Shown here in pieces: positions 9,510 through 21,937 of a stretch of 64,000 nucleotides of DNA. The translations under genes and the position numbers were made by a program. This DNA comes from Halalkalibacter sp. APA_J-10(15) (GTDB taxonomy: Bacteria > Bacillota > Bacilli > Bacillales > Bacillaceae_D): assembly GCF_023017105.1 (NCBI RefSeq), contig NZ_JALKEV010000002.1, positions 186,001-250,000 on the forward strand, given 5' to 3'. Below the pieces are notes generated by a model. The model was not told the origin of the DNA. It saw nothing but the letters and a program-made list of their open reading frames with translations, and made no database searches. Each line of letters starts with the position of its first letter. The first letter of the stretch is position 1.

Positions 9510-10610
9510 TTAAGTAACATCCTCAAAACCACCTGGCACATCCAAATGTATAGCCTTATTTTGTGCGTCAATACATAATTCAGCAGCTTTAAAAGCATGC
9601 TCTTGACTCATTGATTCTTCGCTTCCATTCATACAATCCAAAATAAACTTTCCAAAGAATGGATACCCTACTTGGCCATGACAATGAATATGTTGCTCTC
9701 CTTCATGATTCACTACATAAACGTGATCGCCTTTTTCATCTCTAGCAATGTCTATATATTTTCGTACTTCGATGTACCCATCTGTTCCCAATATGATGAC
9801 ACGACCATCTCCCCATGTCCCTAAACCATCTGGTGTTAGCCAGTCTACGCGAAAATAAAAAGTAGCACCATTATCAGCAACGAGTGTGGCATCTCCAAAA
9901 TCCTCGAATTTAGGATAATCCTTAAATTTATAATTAGCTACTTTACTATGCAATACTCTTGCATCCTTCGCTCCTGCATAATATAAAAACTGTTCAATTT
10001 GATGGCTTCCAATATCACATAAAATACCTCCAACATAATCACGATCAAAAAACCAATTCGGTCTAGACGACGGATTAGCTCGGTGTGGACCAGTTCCAAT
10101 AACTTGAACAACCTTGCCAATTGCGCCATCTTCAATTAATTGACCTGCTAAAATCGCCCCCTCAACATGTAAACGTTCACTGTAGTATATCCCCCACTTC
10201 AACCCTGTTTCTTCTGTTTTCTTCCTTGCTTCTTCCAATTGCTCTTTAGTCGTAAATGCAGGCTTGTCTACAAAGAAATGTTTTCCTTTATCAAGTGTTC
10301 TTAATCCTAACTCACAGCGCATTGCTGGGATTCTAGCACTTGCAACTAGGTTAATCGTCGAATCTAGCAATATTTCTTCCTCTGAATTAGCTATTTTAGT
10401 ATTAGGGAACTTTTTAACAAATTCTTTTACTTTTGTTGAGTCAGGGTCATAAACAAGTTTCAATTCTCCTCCTGCTTCCAACAATCCATTACACATTGCA
10501 TAAATATGTCCATGATCTAAACCAATTGCCGCAAAGAAGAATTCTCCACTATCGATAACTTTGCTTGCTTTTCCTTTTGGCTGATAATTCATCCCATCAC
10601 TATTACTCAT
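9510..10610 (-). CDS. Gfo/Idh/MocA family oxidoreductase
   Basis: A 366-residue NAD(P)-dependent sugar or polyol dehydrogenase of the glucose-fructose oxidoreductase family. The Rossmann half starts near residue 25 (FFFAAIGLDHGHIYAM, a degenerate glycine motif), and the family's EKP motif appears as DKP in HFFVDKPAFTT. The C-terminal half holds GGILCDIGSHQIEQFLYYAG, where the Asp and His fit the usual catalytic positions. It lies 46 nt after a second family member. Two such enzymes with a GH31 glycosidase suggest oxidation and reduction of a glycoside or its sugar, but the reaction is not known. Confidence 0.85.
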   Translation of the reverse strand: MSNSDGMNYQPKGKASKVIDSGEFFFAAIGLDHGHIYAMCNGLLEAGGELKLVYDPDSTKVKEFVKKFPNTKIANSEEEILLDSTINLVASARIPAMRCELGLRTLDKGKHFFVDKPAFTTKEQLEEARKKTEETGLKWGIYYSERLHVEGAILAGQLIEDGAIGKVVQVIGTGPHRANPSSRPNWFFDRDYVGGILCDIGSHQIEQFLYYAGAKDARVLHSKVANYKFKDYPKFEDFGDATLVADNGATFYFRVDWLTPDGLGTWGDGRVIILGTDGYIEVRKYIDIARDEKGDHVYVVNHEGEQHIHCHGQVGYPFFGKFILDCMNGSEESMSQEHAFKAAELCIDAQNKAIHLDVPGGFEDVT

Positions 10611-10656
10611 TTTTTATTCCTCCTTAATGGCAGTGGAATTAACTAATTCATGATGA

Positions 10657-11811
10657 CTACTCATATTTGCCACCTGTCGTAATCTCATTTGTAGCGAAGT
10701 TTTCTATACTATTTTTCTTTTCATAAAAATAAGTGGCATTCTTTAATACCCCTTCTCTAGAATAAAATGGGCTATTCTTTCCTAGAGGTAATGTAACGCT
10801 TTCTCCTAAGCTAGAAGATTGATATATAGCCGTGATAAGCTCCAAAGTTTCTCTTCCATCCTTGCCAGTCACTAATACGTCTTTCTCCCCTTCTATGGCC
10901 AATAGAACATCTTGAATTTGTCCTGCATGACCTTCATATTGCAGTTTTGGTTTTAAATCATATTCTTCCTGTATTTTAGATTCTAGTTCTTCATTGATTT
11001 CAGGAAATCCATTTTCCTGTGGTTTAGATGCCGTTACTTTCCATGGTACAGAGACACGAGCAAATTCCCCTTGAAAAATTAGCTGTTGCTCTTCTCCATG
11101 ATGTACAACAGAGCTTGTAATTTGCGCTAAACTACCATTTACATAACGAACAATAGCGATTGAAATATCTTCTACTTCCGCATTATCATGTGCCACATTA
11201 CTCATTACCGCTGTAACTTCAGCTGGCATACCATTCATCCAATTAAATATATCGATATGATGAACCGCATGGTTTAAGGTACACCCTCCCCCTTCTTTTT
11301 CCCACAAACCTCTCCACCATAAATCATAATAAGAATAGCCCCTCCACCAAAATGAATCTACTTGAGTATGAAGAATTTTTCCCATTAATTTAGAATCGAG
11401 CACACTCTTCAGTTTCATCATCGGAGATGTAAAACGATTTTGTGCAATAACCGATAAAATTTTCCCGCTCTGTTCAGCAGCCGCATTCATTGCATCGCAT
11501 TCCTCTAAAGAGGACGCCATAGGTTTTTCAACAATGACATGCTTTCCTTGCTTTAAAGCTTCAATTGTAATATCTGCATGAGTGTACGGAGGCGTACATA
11601 TAGAAACTAAATCTATGTCATTACGAGCCATTACGTCTTTATATTCGTTAAATATTTCTACATCTAAATTAAAATCTTTGGCCTGTTTTTGAGCCTTTTC
11701 TGAATAAATATCACATAATGCAACAATTTTGCATTGATCTTGAAATGCTAAAAAACCGTCAATATGAGAAGTAGATATTGCACCTGTTCCTATTATCGCG
11801 ACTTTAATCAT
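10657..11811 (-). CDS. Gfo/Idh/MocA family oxidoreductase
   Basis: A 384-residue dehydrogenase of the same superfamily as its downstream neighbour but clearly divergent in sequence. The N-terminal nucleotide-binding motif is GTGAISTSH (residues 8-16), followed by VIVEKPMASS (Lys in EKP, near 94-103) and GGGCTLNHAVHHIDIFNWM with the likely catalytic His pair near 178-182. First gene of the TRAP/GH31 operon; start ATG 11811 has AAGGAGC upstream. It begins 88 nt after glpK, so read-through from glpK cannot be excluded. Confidence 0.88.
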   Translation of the reverse strand: MIKVAIIGTGAISTSHIDGFLAFQDQCKIVALCDIYSEKAQKQAKDFNLDVEIFNEYKDVMARNDIDLVSICTPPYTHADITIEALKQGKHVIVEKPMASSLEECDAMNAAAEQSGKILSVIAQNRFTSPMMKLKSVLDSKLMGKILHTQVDSFWWRGYSYYDLWWRGLWEKEGGGCTLNHAVHHIDIFNWMNGMPAEVTAVMSNVAHDNAEVEDISIAIVRYVNGSLAQITSSVVHHGEEQQLIFQGEFARVSVPWKVTASKPQENGFPEINEELESKIQEEYDLKPKLQYEGHAGQIQDVLLAIEGEKDVLVTGKDGRETLELITAIYQSSSLGESVTLPLGKNSPFYSREGVLKNATYFYEKKNSIENFATNEITTGGKYE

Positions 11812-11899
11812 TGTTAATGCTCCTTTTATTTATAGAATAGATTACTTGTTCCAACAAATTAATGAAGACTCTTTCTAAAACTCACAATTTTGAGCTTAT

Positions 11900-13747
<1,848 letters not shown>

Positions 13748-13776
13748 ATTAAAACAAACATTGAAAACGCTGTCAA
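13748..13776 (-). promoter_or_regulatory. Sigma-A promoter of glpK overlapping a cre site
   Basis: Minus-strand TTGACA (13771-13776), 17-nt spacer, TTTAAT (13748-13753) fits a vegetative promoter. The stretch TGACAGCGTTTTCA at 13762-13775 matches the cre consensus with one mismatch and overlaps the -35 box, so CcpA binding would block the promoter. This agrees with known catabolite repression of glp genes. Confidence 0.75.
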
Positions 13777-13941
13777 TACTTTTTCCTTTTTAAAAAGAAA
13801 AATCGCAGTGATCTTTTCTTACAAACGGTGTGCATCGTCATGATTAAATGGACGTGCTCTTCAATAACCAATCGATAACGAACGGAGGTGATAGCACCCA
13901 TGTATCCATTTCCACATCTATGATTAAACATCCAAAATGAA

Positions 13942-14373
13942 TTACTCCTCACTAACAATCCCTTTCGTCAAAATCACATTCGCATACAACGCTTTTTCAC
14001 TTGTTGTAATAACAGCAAACGCTGACTTTGCGCGCTCATAAAAGTCATAGCGCGACTCCCATTTTATACTGTCCTTTTTAAAACCTTCCTGCTTTAAAAT
14101 TGTTACATATTGCTCCCAAATGTTAGGTATTGAATCACCAGGTAAAACATCCATTAATGCAACAGGTTTGTCTACATACGTATCTAACGGTAAATGCTGT
14201 AATACGGCTGTTAGAATGGGAACAATCTGATGACCATCACACCTTATTACATTTTCATTTAAACGTGCTGCAGGAAAATGTCCATCTGCTATGACGATTT
14301 CATCTCCATGTCCCATTTCCATTAATCCTTTAACAAGCTCAGGAGACAAAATAGAAGGAATACCTTTTAACAT
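13942..14373 (-). CDS. fucU: RbsD/FucU family L-fucose mutarotase
   Basis: A 143-residue member of the RbsD/FucU family, which interconverts sugar anomers so that the isomerase receives its preferred form. Recognisable are LKGIPSILSPELVKGLMEMGHGDEIVIADGHFPA near the N-terminus (catalytic His in GHGD and DGHFP) and VALMDVLPGD. It is the last gene of the fucose operon, 20 nt after the binding-protein gene. Context with fucI and fucK argues for fucose rather than ribose. Confidence 0.9.
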   Translation of the reverse strand: MLKGIPSILSPELVKGLMEMGHGDEIVIADGHFPAARLNENVIRCDGHQIVPILTAVLQHLPLDTYVDKPVALMDVLPGDSIPNIWEQYVTILKQEGFKKDSIKWESRYDFYERAKSAFAVITTSEKALYANVILTKGIVSEE

Positions 14374-14393
14374 ATCACTCTACCTTCTTCCTA

Positions 14394-15380
14394 TTATTCA
14401 TACAGAGCCGCTTGAATGTCTTCATCATCAATATTCGATTGATCGTACCAGAAAAAACCGGTATCTATCAATTCTTCAACTTCCTCACCCTTCACCGCTT
14501 GAACCGCTGCTTTAACCGTCTCATAACCAATTCCAACTGGATTTTGCGTAACCGCACCAGCCATGACACCACTTCGAATCGCTTCCATTTGCAGATCTCC
14601 TGAATCAAATCCGACAACCACCACTTCTCCTGCTTTATTTAATTCATTCACCGCGTTAATAATACCGATTGCTGAACCTTCATTGGATCCAAAAAAACCT
14701 CTTAAGTCTGGATATGCTAGTAAAATTGTTTTCGCAAGGTCTGTCGAATTTAAATGATCGCCTCCCCCATATTGAATATCAACAATCTCAATAGCAGGAA
14801 AATGTTCTTCCATATATTCGACAAACCCATCTCGACGATCCACACCAGTAATACTTGTTTGGTCATGAACAATTAACCCAATTTGCCCTTCGCCATCTAT
14901 TAGTTCTGCCATTCTCTCAGCAGCTAGTGCTGAAGCCGCCTTATTATCAGTTGAAGCGGTCGTAATCGGAATCTCACTATCTACACCCGAATCAAACGCT
15001 ACCACAGGAATTCCACTATCCTCGGCTTGCTGTAAAATGGGAATCGACGCTTGACTGTCTAACGCTGCAAATCCAATCGCATCTGGCTGGTTATCTAAGG
15101 CCGCTCTTAGCATATCAATTTGGCGATCAACATTTGACTCTGATTCAGGCCCTTCAAATGTGATGACTGCCCCATATTCCTCAGCAGCCTGCTCGGCACC
15201 CTGTCTAACCGCTTGCCAAAATTGATGCTGAAATCCTTTTGATATAATCGGAATAAATAATTCATCCTCTTCAACATCTGGTTGCGCCTCTCCTTGATTA
15301 GATTCATCACCCTCTTCACCACAAGCCATAAGTAAAAGAACAACAAGAAACATAGAAAACAGCACACATTTTCGATTCAT
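14394..15380 (-). CDS. Sugar ABC transporter substrate-binding lipoprotein (RbsB-like)
   Basis: Extracellular receptor of the fucose-operon ABC importer, 328 residues from ATG 15380 (GGAG 8 nt upstream; the ATG at 15386 is too close). Lipobox LLMAC ends the signal near Cys20. The type-I periplasmic binding fold is evident: SKGFQHQFWQAVRQGAEQAA, VAFDSGVD and VVGFDSGD. Lies 63 nt after the permease gene. Substrate by context is L-fucose or a related 6-deoxyhexose or pentose. Confidence 0.9.
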   Translation of the reverse strand: MNRKCVLFSMFLVVLLLMACGEEGDESNQGEAQPDVEEDELFIPIISKGFQHQFWQAVRQGAEQAAEEYGAVITFEGPESESNVDRQIDMLRAALDNQPDAIGFAALDSQASIPILQQAEDSGIPVVAFDSGVDSEIPITTASTDNKAASALAAERMAELIDGEGQIGLIVHDQTSITGVDRRDGFVEYMEEHFPAIEIVDIQYGGGDHLNSTDLAKTILLAYPDLRGFFGSNEGSAIGIINAVNELNKAGEVVVVGFDSGDLQMEAIRSGVMAGAVTQNPVGIGYETVKAAVQAVKGEEVEELIDTGFFWYDQSNIDDEDIQAALYE

Positions 15381-15449
15381 CGTCATTTCTCCTTTTTAAA
15401 GTTTTGTATGATCATGCTCCTGAGGAAGGAGTTCATTCAACAAATGGGT

Positions 15450-16436
15450 TTACGTGTTTTTCCGACGTAGATTATCCGCATAAACCGCTAGAATAATTAC
15501 ACAGCCTACAACGACCGTTTGCCATTCTTGTGGCACCGATAATATCCGCAAGCCATTCGTCAGCACACTCATAATTAAGGCCCCGATCACCGTCCCAACA
15601 ATCGTGCCTTTTCCACCACTTAGAGATGTTCCACCGATTACGACAGCCGCGATAGCCTCTAGCTCATAGCCCATTCCTAATGCTGGCTGTGCTGAATTTA
15701 ATCGAGAAGCCATAATGACACCAGCTAATCCTGTAAACAAACCCGCTAACGTATAAATTTTTATTTTCCAGCGCTTCACATTCACACCTGATAAAAGAGT
15801 TGCCTCTTCATTACTACCAATAGCAAAAGTAAAGCGCCCGATAACCGTTTTAGACAAAATGAGTGCTGCGATCATAGCTACGGCAAAAAAGAGCACAACT
15901 CCATTAGGGATTCCTGGAATAATTGTCCCTAGTGCAATATTGGAGAATATCGGAGTGTTTGTAAAATAGATCGGTGAAGCCCCTGAAATGACGAGAGCCA
16001 TCCCTTTTGCAATCATCATCATAGCTAACGTTGCGATAAAAGGTGGAATATTCATCTTAGCAATCGCTAGCCCGCATAATAATCCACATATTGCTCCAGT
16101 TACTATCCCGACAAATACACCGACGATGATAGGGAATCCCAAAGTTGTAATCATTACTGCTGTCATCACTGAGGAGAGTGTCATGACTGTCCCGACAGAT
16201 AAATCAATCCCACCCGTTATAATGACAAATGTTGCTCCAAGCGCCAAAATACCGATAACAGCCGTAGAAAGTAAGATACCTATAATATTCGAAAATTGCA
16301 AAAAGTTAGGTGAGGCAATAGAAAAGAAGACAATTAATAAAATTAAACTAGTAAATGCCAATAGTTGTTGAACAGCACCTGATTGAAATAGAAAACAACC
16401 TTTACTAAAACGATTTATGAATTCAACCCTTTTCAT
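15450..16436 (-). CDS. Sugar ABC transporter permease (RbsC-like)
   Basis: A 328-residue permease of the ribose/xylose/arabinose-type family with about eight to ten membrane segments. Signatures include GGIDLSVGTVMTL near residue 75 and AIAAVVIGGTSLSGGKGTI near 260, the conserved cytoplasmic loop that meets the ATPase. Start overlaps the stop of the upstream ATPase gene, indicating translational coupling. Confidence 0.93.
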   Translation of the reverse strand: MKRVEFINRFSKGCFLFQSGAVQQLLAFTSLILLIVFFSIASPNFLQFSNIIGILLSTAVIGILALGATFVIITGGIDLSVGTVMTLSSVMTAVMITTLGFPIIVGVFVGIVTGAICGLLCGLAIAKMNIPPFIATLAMMMIAKGMALVISGASPIYFTNTPIFSNIALGTIIPGIPNGVVLFFAVAMIAALILSKTVIGRFTFAIGSNEEATLLSGVNVKRWKIKIYTLAGLFTGLAGVIMASRLNSAQPALGMGYELEAIAAVVIGGTSLSGGKGTIVGTVIGALIMSVLTNGLRILSVPQEWQTVVVGCVIILAVYADNLRRKNT

Positions 16437-17947
16437 ATGAATTCCTCCATACTTTTGCGTTTTGTTGCATAGGTCATAATCGCTTCCTGTGAAGCGTTTT
16501 CATAATCCAATTCTCCAGAAATCCTTCCCTCACACATGACGATCACTCTATGACTCATTCTCAATATTTCTGGTAATTCAGATGAGATCATGATGATCGC
16601 TTTTCCCTGCTTAGCTAACTCATTCATTAACTTATAGATTTCCCCTTTTGCTCCAACATCAATTCCTCGCGTCGGTTCATCAAATATCAAAATATCACAA
16701 TCTCTTGTTAACCATTTGGCGATGACAACCTTTTGTTGATTTCCTCCTGAAAGAAATTTCACTTGCTGATGCACCGACGGCGTCTTAATCGTTAGCTGCT
16801 CAGAAACAGCACGTGCTGTTTCAACCATGTCCTGATCTTTCGTCCAACCGAATGGATACAAAAAGTGCTTTATAGAGGAAATGATGATATTCGTTTTCAC
16901 ATCCATATCAACCATTAGTCCGAGTTGTTTACGATCCTCTGAGACATAACCAATGCCATGACGAACCGCATCATTAGGGTTTTTAATCGTTACTTTTTTC
17001 CCTTTAACATAGATTTCACCACTCGTGATAGGGTCTGCACCAAAAACAGCTCTTGCCACCTCTGTTCTTCCAGCACCCATCAATCCAGCAAACCCAACAA
17101 TCTCTCCCTTTTTCAAATGGAAGCTAACGTGTTCAAGCTCTCTGTTGCACAATTGACGAACGTCTAATACAACCTCTTCCGTTCGAGATTCTACGTTCGG
17201 CTTCAACTGTTGATCGATCTTTCTTCCGACCATCTTTGTAATTAATTGATCAATCGATACACCCTTTGTCTGAAACGTATCGATATACGTACCATCTCGT
17301 AAAATGGTCACTCGATCCGTTATCCTCTTCAATTCTTCCATTCGATGTGAAATATAAATGATTCCGACTCCTTGTTTTTTTAAATCGGCAATAATAGAAA
17401 ACAATCGATCAATCTCACTATTAGTTAAAGCTGCTGTCGGTTCATCCATAATGAGAATTTTCGAGCGAAAGGATAAGGCCTTAGCAATTTCAACCATTTG
17501 CTGTTTAGCAACAGAAAGCTCTGAAACAAAGGATTTCGGATTGATTTGAAGATTTAATTGATCGAATAAGGACAGGGTATTTCGATTAAGCTCTTGCTCA
17601 TCTAGAAAAAGTCCTAATTTTCTCCTTGGTTCTCTGCCAATGAAAATATTTTGAGCAACTGTCAAATCTGGCATTAAGTTCAGCTCTTGATGAATGATAC
17701 TGATCCCTAAATCTTGAGCTACTTGCATATTCGTTATCTCTACTTCCTCCCCACAGTAAGTAATGGTCCCCTCATCCTTTTCATAAATTCCTGTGAGGAT
17801 TTTCATTAAGGTTGACTTTCCCGCCCCGTTCTCTCCTAAAATCGCATGAACCTCACCACTATTCAAATCAAAGTGGACATTTGATAATGCACGCACACCA
17901 GGGAAATTCTTTGAAATGCCGTCCATTCGTAACAAATTCTCACTCAT
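16433..17947 (-). CDS. Sugar ABC transporter ATPase, tandem-domain (RbsA-like)
   Basis: A 504-residue protein with two fused nucleotide-binding domains that powers sugar import. Domain 1 has Walker A GENGAGKSTL, signature LSVAKQQMVEIAKAL and Walker B ILIMDEPTAAL. Domain 2 has the degenerate Walker A GLMGAGRTE usual for this family, signature LSGGNQQKV and DEPTRGIDVG. ATG 17947 (AGGAGG 5 nt upstream) preferred over GTG 17953. Part of the fucose operon, between fucI and the permease. Confidence 0.95.
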   Translation of the reverse strand: MSENLLRMDGISKNFPGVRALSNVHFDLNSGEVHAILGENGAGKSTLMKILTGIYEKDEGTITYCGEEVEITNMQVAQDLGISIIHQELNLMPDLTVAQNIFIGREPRRKLGLFLDEQELNRNTLSLFDQLNLQINPKSFVSELSVAKQQMVEIAKALSFRSKILIMDEPTAALTNSEIDRLFSIIADLKKQGVGIIYISHRMEELKRITDRVTILRDGTYIDTFQTKGVSIDQLITKMVGRKIDQQLKPNVESRTEEVVLDVRQLCNRELEHVSFHLKKGEIVGFAGLMGAGRTEVARAVFGADPITSGEIYVKGKKVTIKNPNDAVRHGIGYVSEDRKQLGLMVDMDVKTNIIISSIKHFLYPFGWTKDQDMVETARAVSEQLTIKTPSVHQQVKFLSGGNQQKVVIAKWLTRDCDILIFDEPTRGIDVGAKGEIYKLMNELAKQGKAIIMISSELPEILRMSHRVIVMCEGRISGELDYENASQEAIMTYATKRKSMEEFI

Positions 17948-17983
17948 CGTCACCCTCCTAATAAAAGTGGAATGATTTCATTT

Positions 17984-19771
17984 TTAACGATAAAGCGGGC
18001 CATAATTGGAGCATGCTCGATAATCGGCTCCTTCTAAATCATAACTACCAAACATCGACCAAGCACTTGGACGGAAAATAGCTTCGTTAGAAATATTGTG
18101 CATATTGACAGGTATTCGAAGCATTGACGCTAACGTAATTAAATCAGCTCCAATGTGTCCATAGCTCACTACACAATGATTCGCTCCCCAATGATTCATA
18201 ACCGAATAGACATCTTTAAAAGCTCCCTCTCCTGTTAATGTTGGGACAAACCAAGTTGTCGGCCATGTCGGATCTGTTCGCTCATCTAATAGTTGGTGGA
18301 CATGCTTCGGTAATGTCACTGTATACCCTTCTGCTAGTTGTAGCACTGGTCCAAGTCCTTTCACTAAATTTAATCGAGCAATCGTAACAGGCATATTTCC
18401 CTTCGTTAGAAAGTTACTTGAAAACCCTCCTCCTCGGAAATATTCGGTATTAGCAGGTCTGAAGCTTGTTGCATCTAAGCATTTCGTCACTTCATCTTCT
18501 GTTATTTGCCAAAAAGGCTTCATAGCTGGTGTTCCACCAATCTCTTGCTCCCCTGTCCCATCCAATGCGGCTGCACCAGAGTTAATTAAATGAATGACTC
18601 CGTGCCGCGCCTTTCCTTCTAAATTTTCACCTGTTACACGTTTAATCGCACTAGGACTCCAATACGTTCTTACATCAGCGAATATTTGTGCCGTATTTGT
18701 TAGCAAATGACCGAATAGCATCGTAACCGCATTTAACGAATCATTTTCCGTCGCAACAATGTATGGCGCGCGAATACCATTCCAGTCAAACGATGAATTT
18801 AAGAATGCCTCCATAAAATCTCCATTCGGTAGGAAATCCGTCCACTGACGTTGCCCTTGAAAGCCTGAAGCTATCGCATTTCTCCCTGTTGCTTCTTCCT
18901 TGTAGCCTAGATCAGCTAGCTTCTCATTACCTACCATTAGATCACGAGTAATCATCGCCATTTTTATACTCATTTTTAAATCTTCTTCCTTCTCCTGATC
19001 ACTCCTTGCACGGCTCTTCGGATTACGATCAGCACCGATGTGACAGTTATCCTTCACCCAAAGACATGCACGTTCAAATTCATCAGGATCATATATCTCC
19101 TCTTGAACGCGACGGAGGATTTCGGTCATATCAACATACTCATTTCTCATACCTAAGTAATCTTGAAAGAAATCCTCATCAATCATGCTTCCAGCAATCC
19201 CCATTGATACCGATCCCATTGATAGATACGATTGATCCCTCATCATCGCCACCGTTAATCCTGCCTTTGCAAATCGTAGCAACTTCTCTTGCACATCAAC
19301 TGGAATCGTTTCATCTTCAATATCCTGCACATCACGTCCATAAATGCCAAAAGCCGGAATCCCCTTTTGGTTATGAGCCGCTAAAACAGCTGCTAAATAA
19401 ACAGCACCAGGCCGTTCTGTCCCATTAAATCCCCAAATCGCATTTGGTTTGACTGGATCCATATCCATCGTTTCTGATCCATAGCACCAACAAGGTGTGA
19501 CAGTAATGGTTAATCCAACAGATTCTTGTGCAAATTTCGCTTTTGCCTCTGCCGCTTCAGCCACCCCTCCAATGCATTGATCAGCAATAACAACCCGTAC
19601 CGACTCACCATGATTGTCATATAGACTTGACTCAAGCAATGTCGCCACAGACTGCGCCATGGTCATCGTCTTCTCTTCTAACGATTCACGTACGCCTTTA
19701 CGTCTTCCATCAATCGTCGGACGTATTCCAATCGCAGGCCTATTTCCGATTAAACGTTCTACCTTAGTCAT
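17984..19771 (-). CDS. fucI: L-fucose isomerase
   Basis: Converts L-fucose to L-fuculose (and D-arabinose to D-ribulose) in the cytoplasm, Mn-dependent. The 595-residue length matches the family (E. coli 591). Recognised from [19 protein letters not shown] near the N-terminus, [13 protein letters not shown] near 97, [17 protein letters not shown], and the C-terminal [21 protein letters not shown] 19771 was chosen over GTG 19777 because GAGG then sits 9 nt upstream. It overlaps the end of fucK by 8 nt. Confidence 0.97.
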   Translation of the reverse strand: MTKVERLIGNRPAIGIRPTIDGRRKGVRESLEEKTMTMAQSVATLLESSLYDNHGESVRVVIADQCIGGVAEAAEAKAKFAQESVGLTITVTPCWCYGSETMDMDPVKPNAIWGFNGTERPGAVYLAAVLAAHNQKGIPAFGIYGRDVQDIEDETIPVDVQEKLLRFAKAGLTVAMMRDQSYLSMGSVSMGIAGSMIDEDFFQDYLGMRNEYVDMTEILRRVQEEIYDPDEFERACLWVKDNCHIGADRNPKSRARSDQEKEEDLKMSIKMAMITRDLMVGNEKLADLGYKEEATGRNAIASGFQGQRQWTDFLPNGDFMEAFLNSSFDWNGIRAPYIVATENDSLNAVTMLFGHLLTNTAQIFADVRTYWSPSAIKRVTGENLEGKARHGVIHLINSGAAALDGTGEQEIGGTPAMKPFWQITEDEVTKCLDATSFRPANTEYFRGGGFSSNFLTKGNMPVTIARLNLVKGLGPVLQLAEGYTVTLPKHVHQLLDERTDPTWPTTWFVPTLTGEGAFKDVYSVMNHWGANHCVVSYGHIGADLITLASMLRIPVNMHNISNEAIFRPSAWSMFGSYDLEGADYRACSNYGPLYR

Positions 19772-21248
19772 CTTCACTCACCTCTATTAATGTCTTAAAA
19801 GATTCATAGGCTGTTTGCCAACCTTCTTCCACAGCCGGTTGATAGTGCTTCACATCAAATGAACGCTTAACGATGCTTCGAGCCTCTTGAAGGTTCCCAA
19901 TTTCCCCTAACGCTATCCATTGAGCAATCGCATTTCCAATTGAACTAGCTTCAACAGGGCCTACTATCACTTCTCGGTTCGTTGCATTTGCAACAAACTG
20001 ACAAAATAATTCGTTTTGAATGACGCCACCTCCCATATGAACCGTCGAGAACCGTTTATGAATGACTCGTTCTAATTGATCCATCACAAAACGGTATTTC
20101 AGCACAAGACTTTCGAGTATACACCTAAGAATTTCAGCAGGGGTATGAGGGATAGGTTGATTCGTTTCCTGACAATAACGCTTAATTTCCGCAATCATAT
20201 GTTCAGGATTAAAAAAACGATGATGATCTGGGTCAATAAATGAACGAAAGGGGTCAGCCTCCATCATTAGCTTCTTCTCTTCTGCATAATTAAATTCAAC
20301 ACCCTGCCGCTTCCAAATCGTCCGACATTGTTGCAAGAACCACATTCCCATTAAATTCTTCTGTAGTCGATACCCCCCATCTATCGTTCCCTCATTCGTA
20401 AAACCATTCTTCCTTGCTTCGTCACTCGTAACGGGCTTTTTGACGGGCACACCAATAAGTATCCATGTACCACAGCTCATAAATGCTGAACCTTCCTTTT
20501 CAATCGGCAAAGCTGCGAGTGCACTAGCTGTATCATGACCTCCTACATTGACTACCTTTAGTCGATTCATTTGTAATTCACCATTAATCGACGGCAATGT
20601 ATACCCTGAAGTCGTACACGGCTTCACGACAGGTGCTAATATTTCATGTGAACAACCAATCTCCTGTAACAGACCCTTTGACCAATCTTGGTCTGTTACA
20701 GACAATAACTGAGTTGTTGAACTAATCGTATATTCATTTTGCTTTTCACCTGTTAAAAAGTATGTTAATAAATTTGGTGTTAATAGAAGCGACTCTGATT
20801 GTTCGATTAACGCCGGATTACTATTGGAAAGCGCATACAATTGAAACAACGTGTTAATTGGAGAAGAGGTCACGCCCGTTAATTGAAACAATTCTTTTTC
20901 TGGAATCCTTGTGAGCACTTGCTCCATTGCTTGATCATTTTGAGGATCACGATAACAATATGGATTTGCTAGTAATTCACCTGTTTTCGATATCAATCCA
21001 AAATCGACTCCCCAAGTGTCTATCCCTACGCTTGCAAGCTCCATATGATTTCTCTTCAAGCCTATGAGCATTGCTGCTTTTATTTCCCGGACAATATTTA
21101 AGACATCCCAATATAAATGGTTCATTAATGAAATTGGTTCATTGACAAATCGGTACTCCTCTTCAAGAAATAAACGTTCCCCATCAAATCGAGAAAGCAT
21201 TAAACGACCATTAGATGCACCGATATCAAACGCCCACACTCCCTTCAT
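19764..21248 (-). CDS. fucK: L-fuculokinase, FGGY family (RhaB-like)
   Basis: Phosphorylates L-fuculose to L-fuculose 1-phosphate. A 494-residue FGGY kinase: [12 protein letters not shown] at the N-terminus, [11 protein letters not shown] near 80 with the substrate-contact Asp, and [14 protein letters not shown] near 240 with the catalytic Asp. The sequence is closer in style to rhamnulokinases than to E. coli FucK; neighbours fucI and fucA, not rhaA and rhaD, point to fuculose. ATG 21248 has AGGAGG 8 nt upstream and is preferred to GTG 21257. Confidence 0.88.
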   Translation of the reverse strand: MKGVWAFDIGASNGRLMLSRFDGERLFLEEEYRFVNEPISLMNHLYWDVLNIVREIKAAMLIGLKRNHMELASVGIDTWGVDFGLISKTGELLANPYCYRDPQNDQAMEQVLTRIPEKELFQLTGVTSSPINTLFQLYALSNSNPALIEQSESLLLTPNLLTYFLTGEKQNEYTISSTTQLLSVTDQDWSKGLLQEIGCSHEILAPVVKPCTTSGYTLPSINGELQMNRLKVVNVGGHDTASALAALPIEKEGSAFMSCGTWILIGVPVKKPVTSDEARKNGFTNEGTIDGGYRLQKNLMGMWFLQQCRTIWKRQGVEFNYAEEKKLMMEADPFRSFIDPDHHRFFNPEHMIAEIKRYCQETNQPIPHTPAEILRCILESLVLKYRFVMDQLERVIHKRFSTVHMGGGVIQNELFCQFVANATNREVIVGPVEASSIGNAIAQWIALGEIGNLQEARSIVKRSFDVKHYQPAVEEGWQTAYESFKTLIEVSEDD

Positions 21249-21267
21249 GATTCTCACCTCCTACACA

Positions 21268-21906
21268 TCATGTTGGTTTCTTCAATAAAGTCGCACGATA
21301 TTTTTCACTTGATAGATTTCTTAATTCCTGACACTCTTCATCTGTTAAAAGTCGAGGTGTTCCAACAGATTGTGAGATCGCATACACTTTAGCCGCTTCT
21401 TCTACTAGCTGCATATAGAAATATGCCTGCTTCATCGTTTTTCCAATCGTTAAAACACCATGGTTCCTCATCACAACGACATCATGATGTGAAATGACGT
21501 TATCTACTGCATCCGCTAGCACATTAGTAGTCGGAATTAAATAATTTATATACGATACACTTTTAACCATAGCGGGAAAATCAGGGAACATACTAGGAAT
21601 CTCCTTCCCAGTAGAAGCTACGGCAACCGAATAAGTCGGATGCGCATGTAAGATTGCTTGAATATCTGACCTCCTTCTGAAGCAAGCCAAATGCATGGAC
21701 AGTTCAGAAGATGGCTTCAAATCACTGATCACTTCCCCTGACGCAATGTGGACTTTCACCCATTGATCATCAATTTCTTGTAAATCAAAACCACTAGGAG
21801 AAATATACATGTAGTCTCCATCACGCATGCTTAAATTCCCACCAGCACCAACGACTAATCCTGTTTGTACGACCTTGTTAGCATACTCGTTTAACACATT
21901 CAACAT
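21268..21906 (-). CDS. fucA: L-fuculose-1-phosphate aldolase, class II
   Basis: Cleaves L-fuculose 1-phosphate to dihydroxyacetone phosphate and L-lactaldehyde using zinc. The 212-residue protein has GLVVGAGGNLSMR (phosphate site, residues about 16-28), ILHAHPTYSVA near 91-101 and RNHGVLTIGKT near 147, giving the zinc-ligand histidines. Start is ATG 21906 (GGAG 7 nt upstream); TTG 21912 is also possible. First structural gene after the regulator. Confidence 0.93.
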   Translation of the reverse strand: MLNVLNEYANKVVQTGLVVGAGGNLSMRDGDYMYISPSGFDLQEIDDQWVKVHIASGEVISDLKPSSELSMHLACFRRRSDIQAILHAHPTYSVAVASTGKEIPSMFPDFPAMVKSVSYINYLIPTTNVLADAVDNVISHHDVVVMRNHGVLTIGKTMKQAYFYMQLVEEAAKVYAISQSVGTPRLLTDEECQELRNLSSEKYRATLLKKPT

Positions 21907-21937
21907 TTTCAAGCTCCAACTCCTCCTTTTTTCCTCT

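Noticed and set aside
13773-13958. Leftward 61-codon frame after fucU
   Set aside because: Composition looks random, it overlaps the predicted glpK promoter and cre site, and no ribosome site precedes it.
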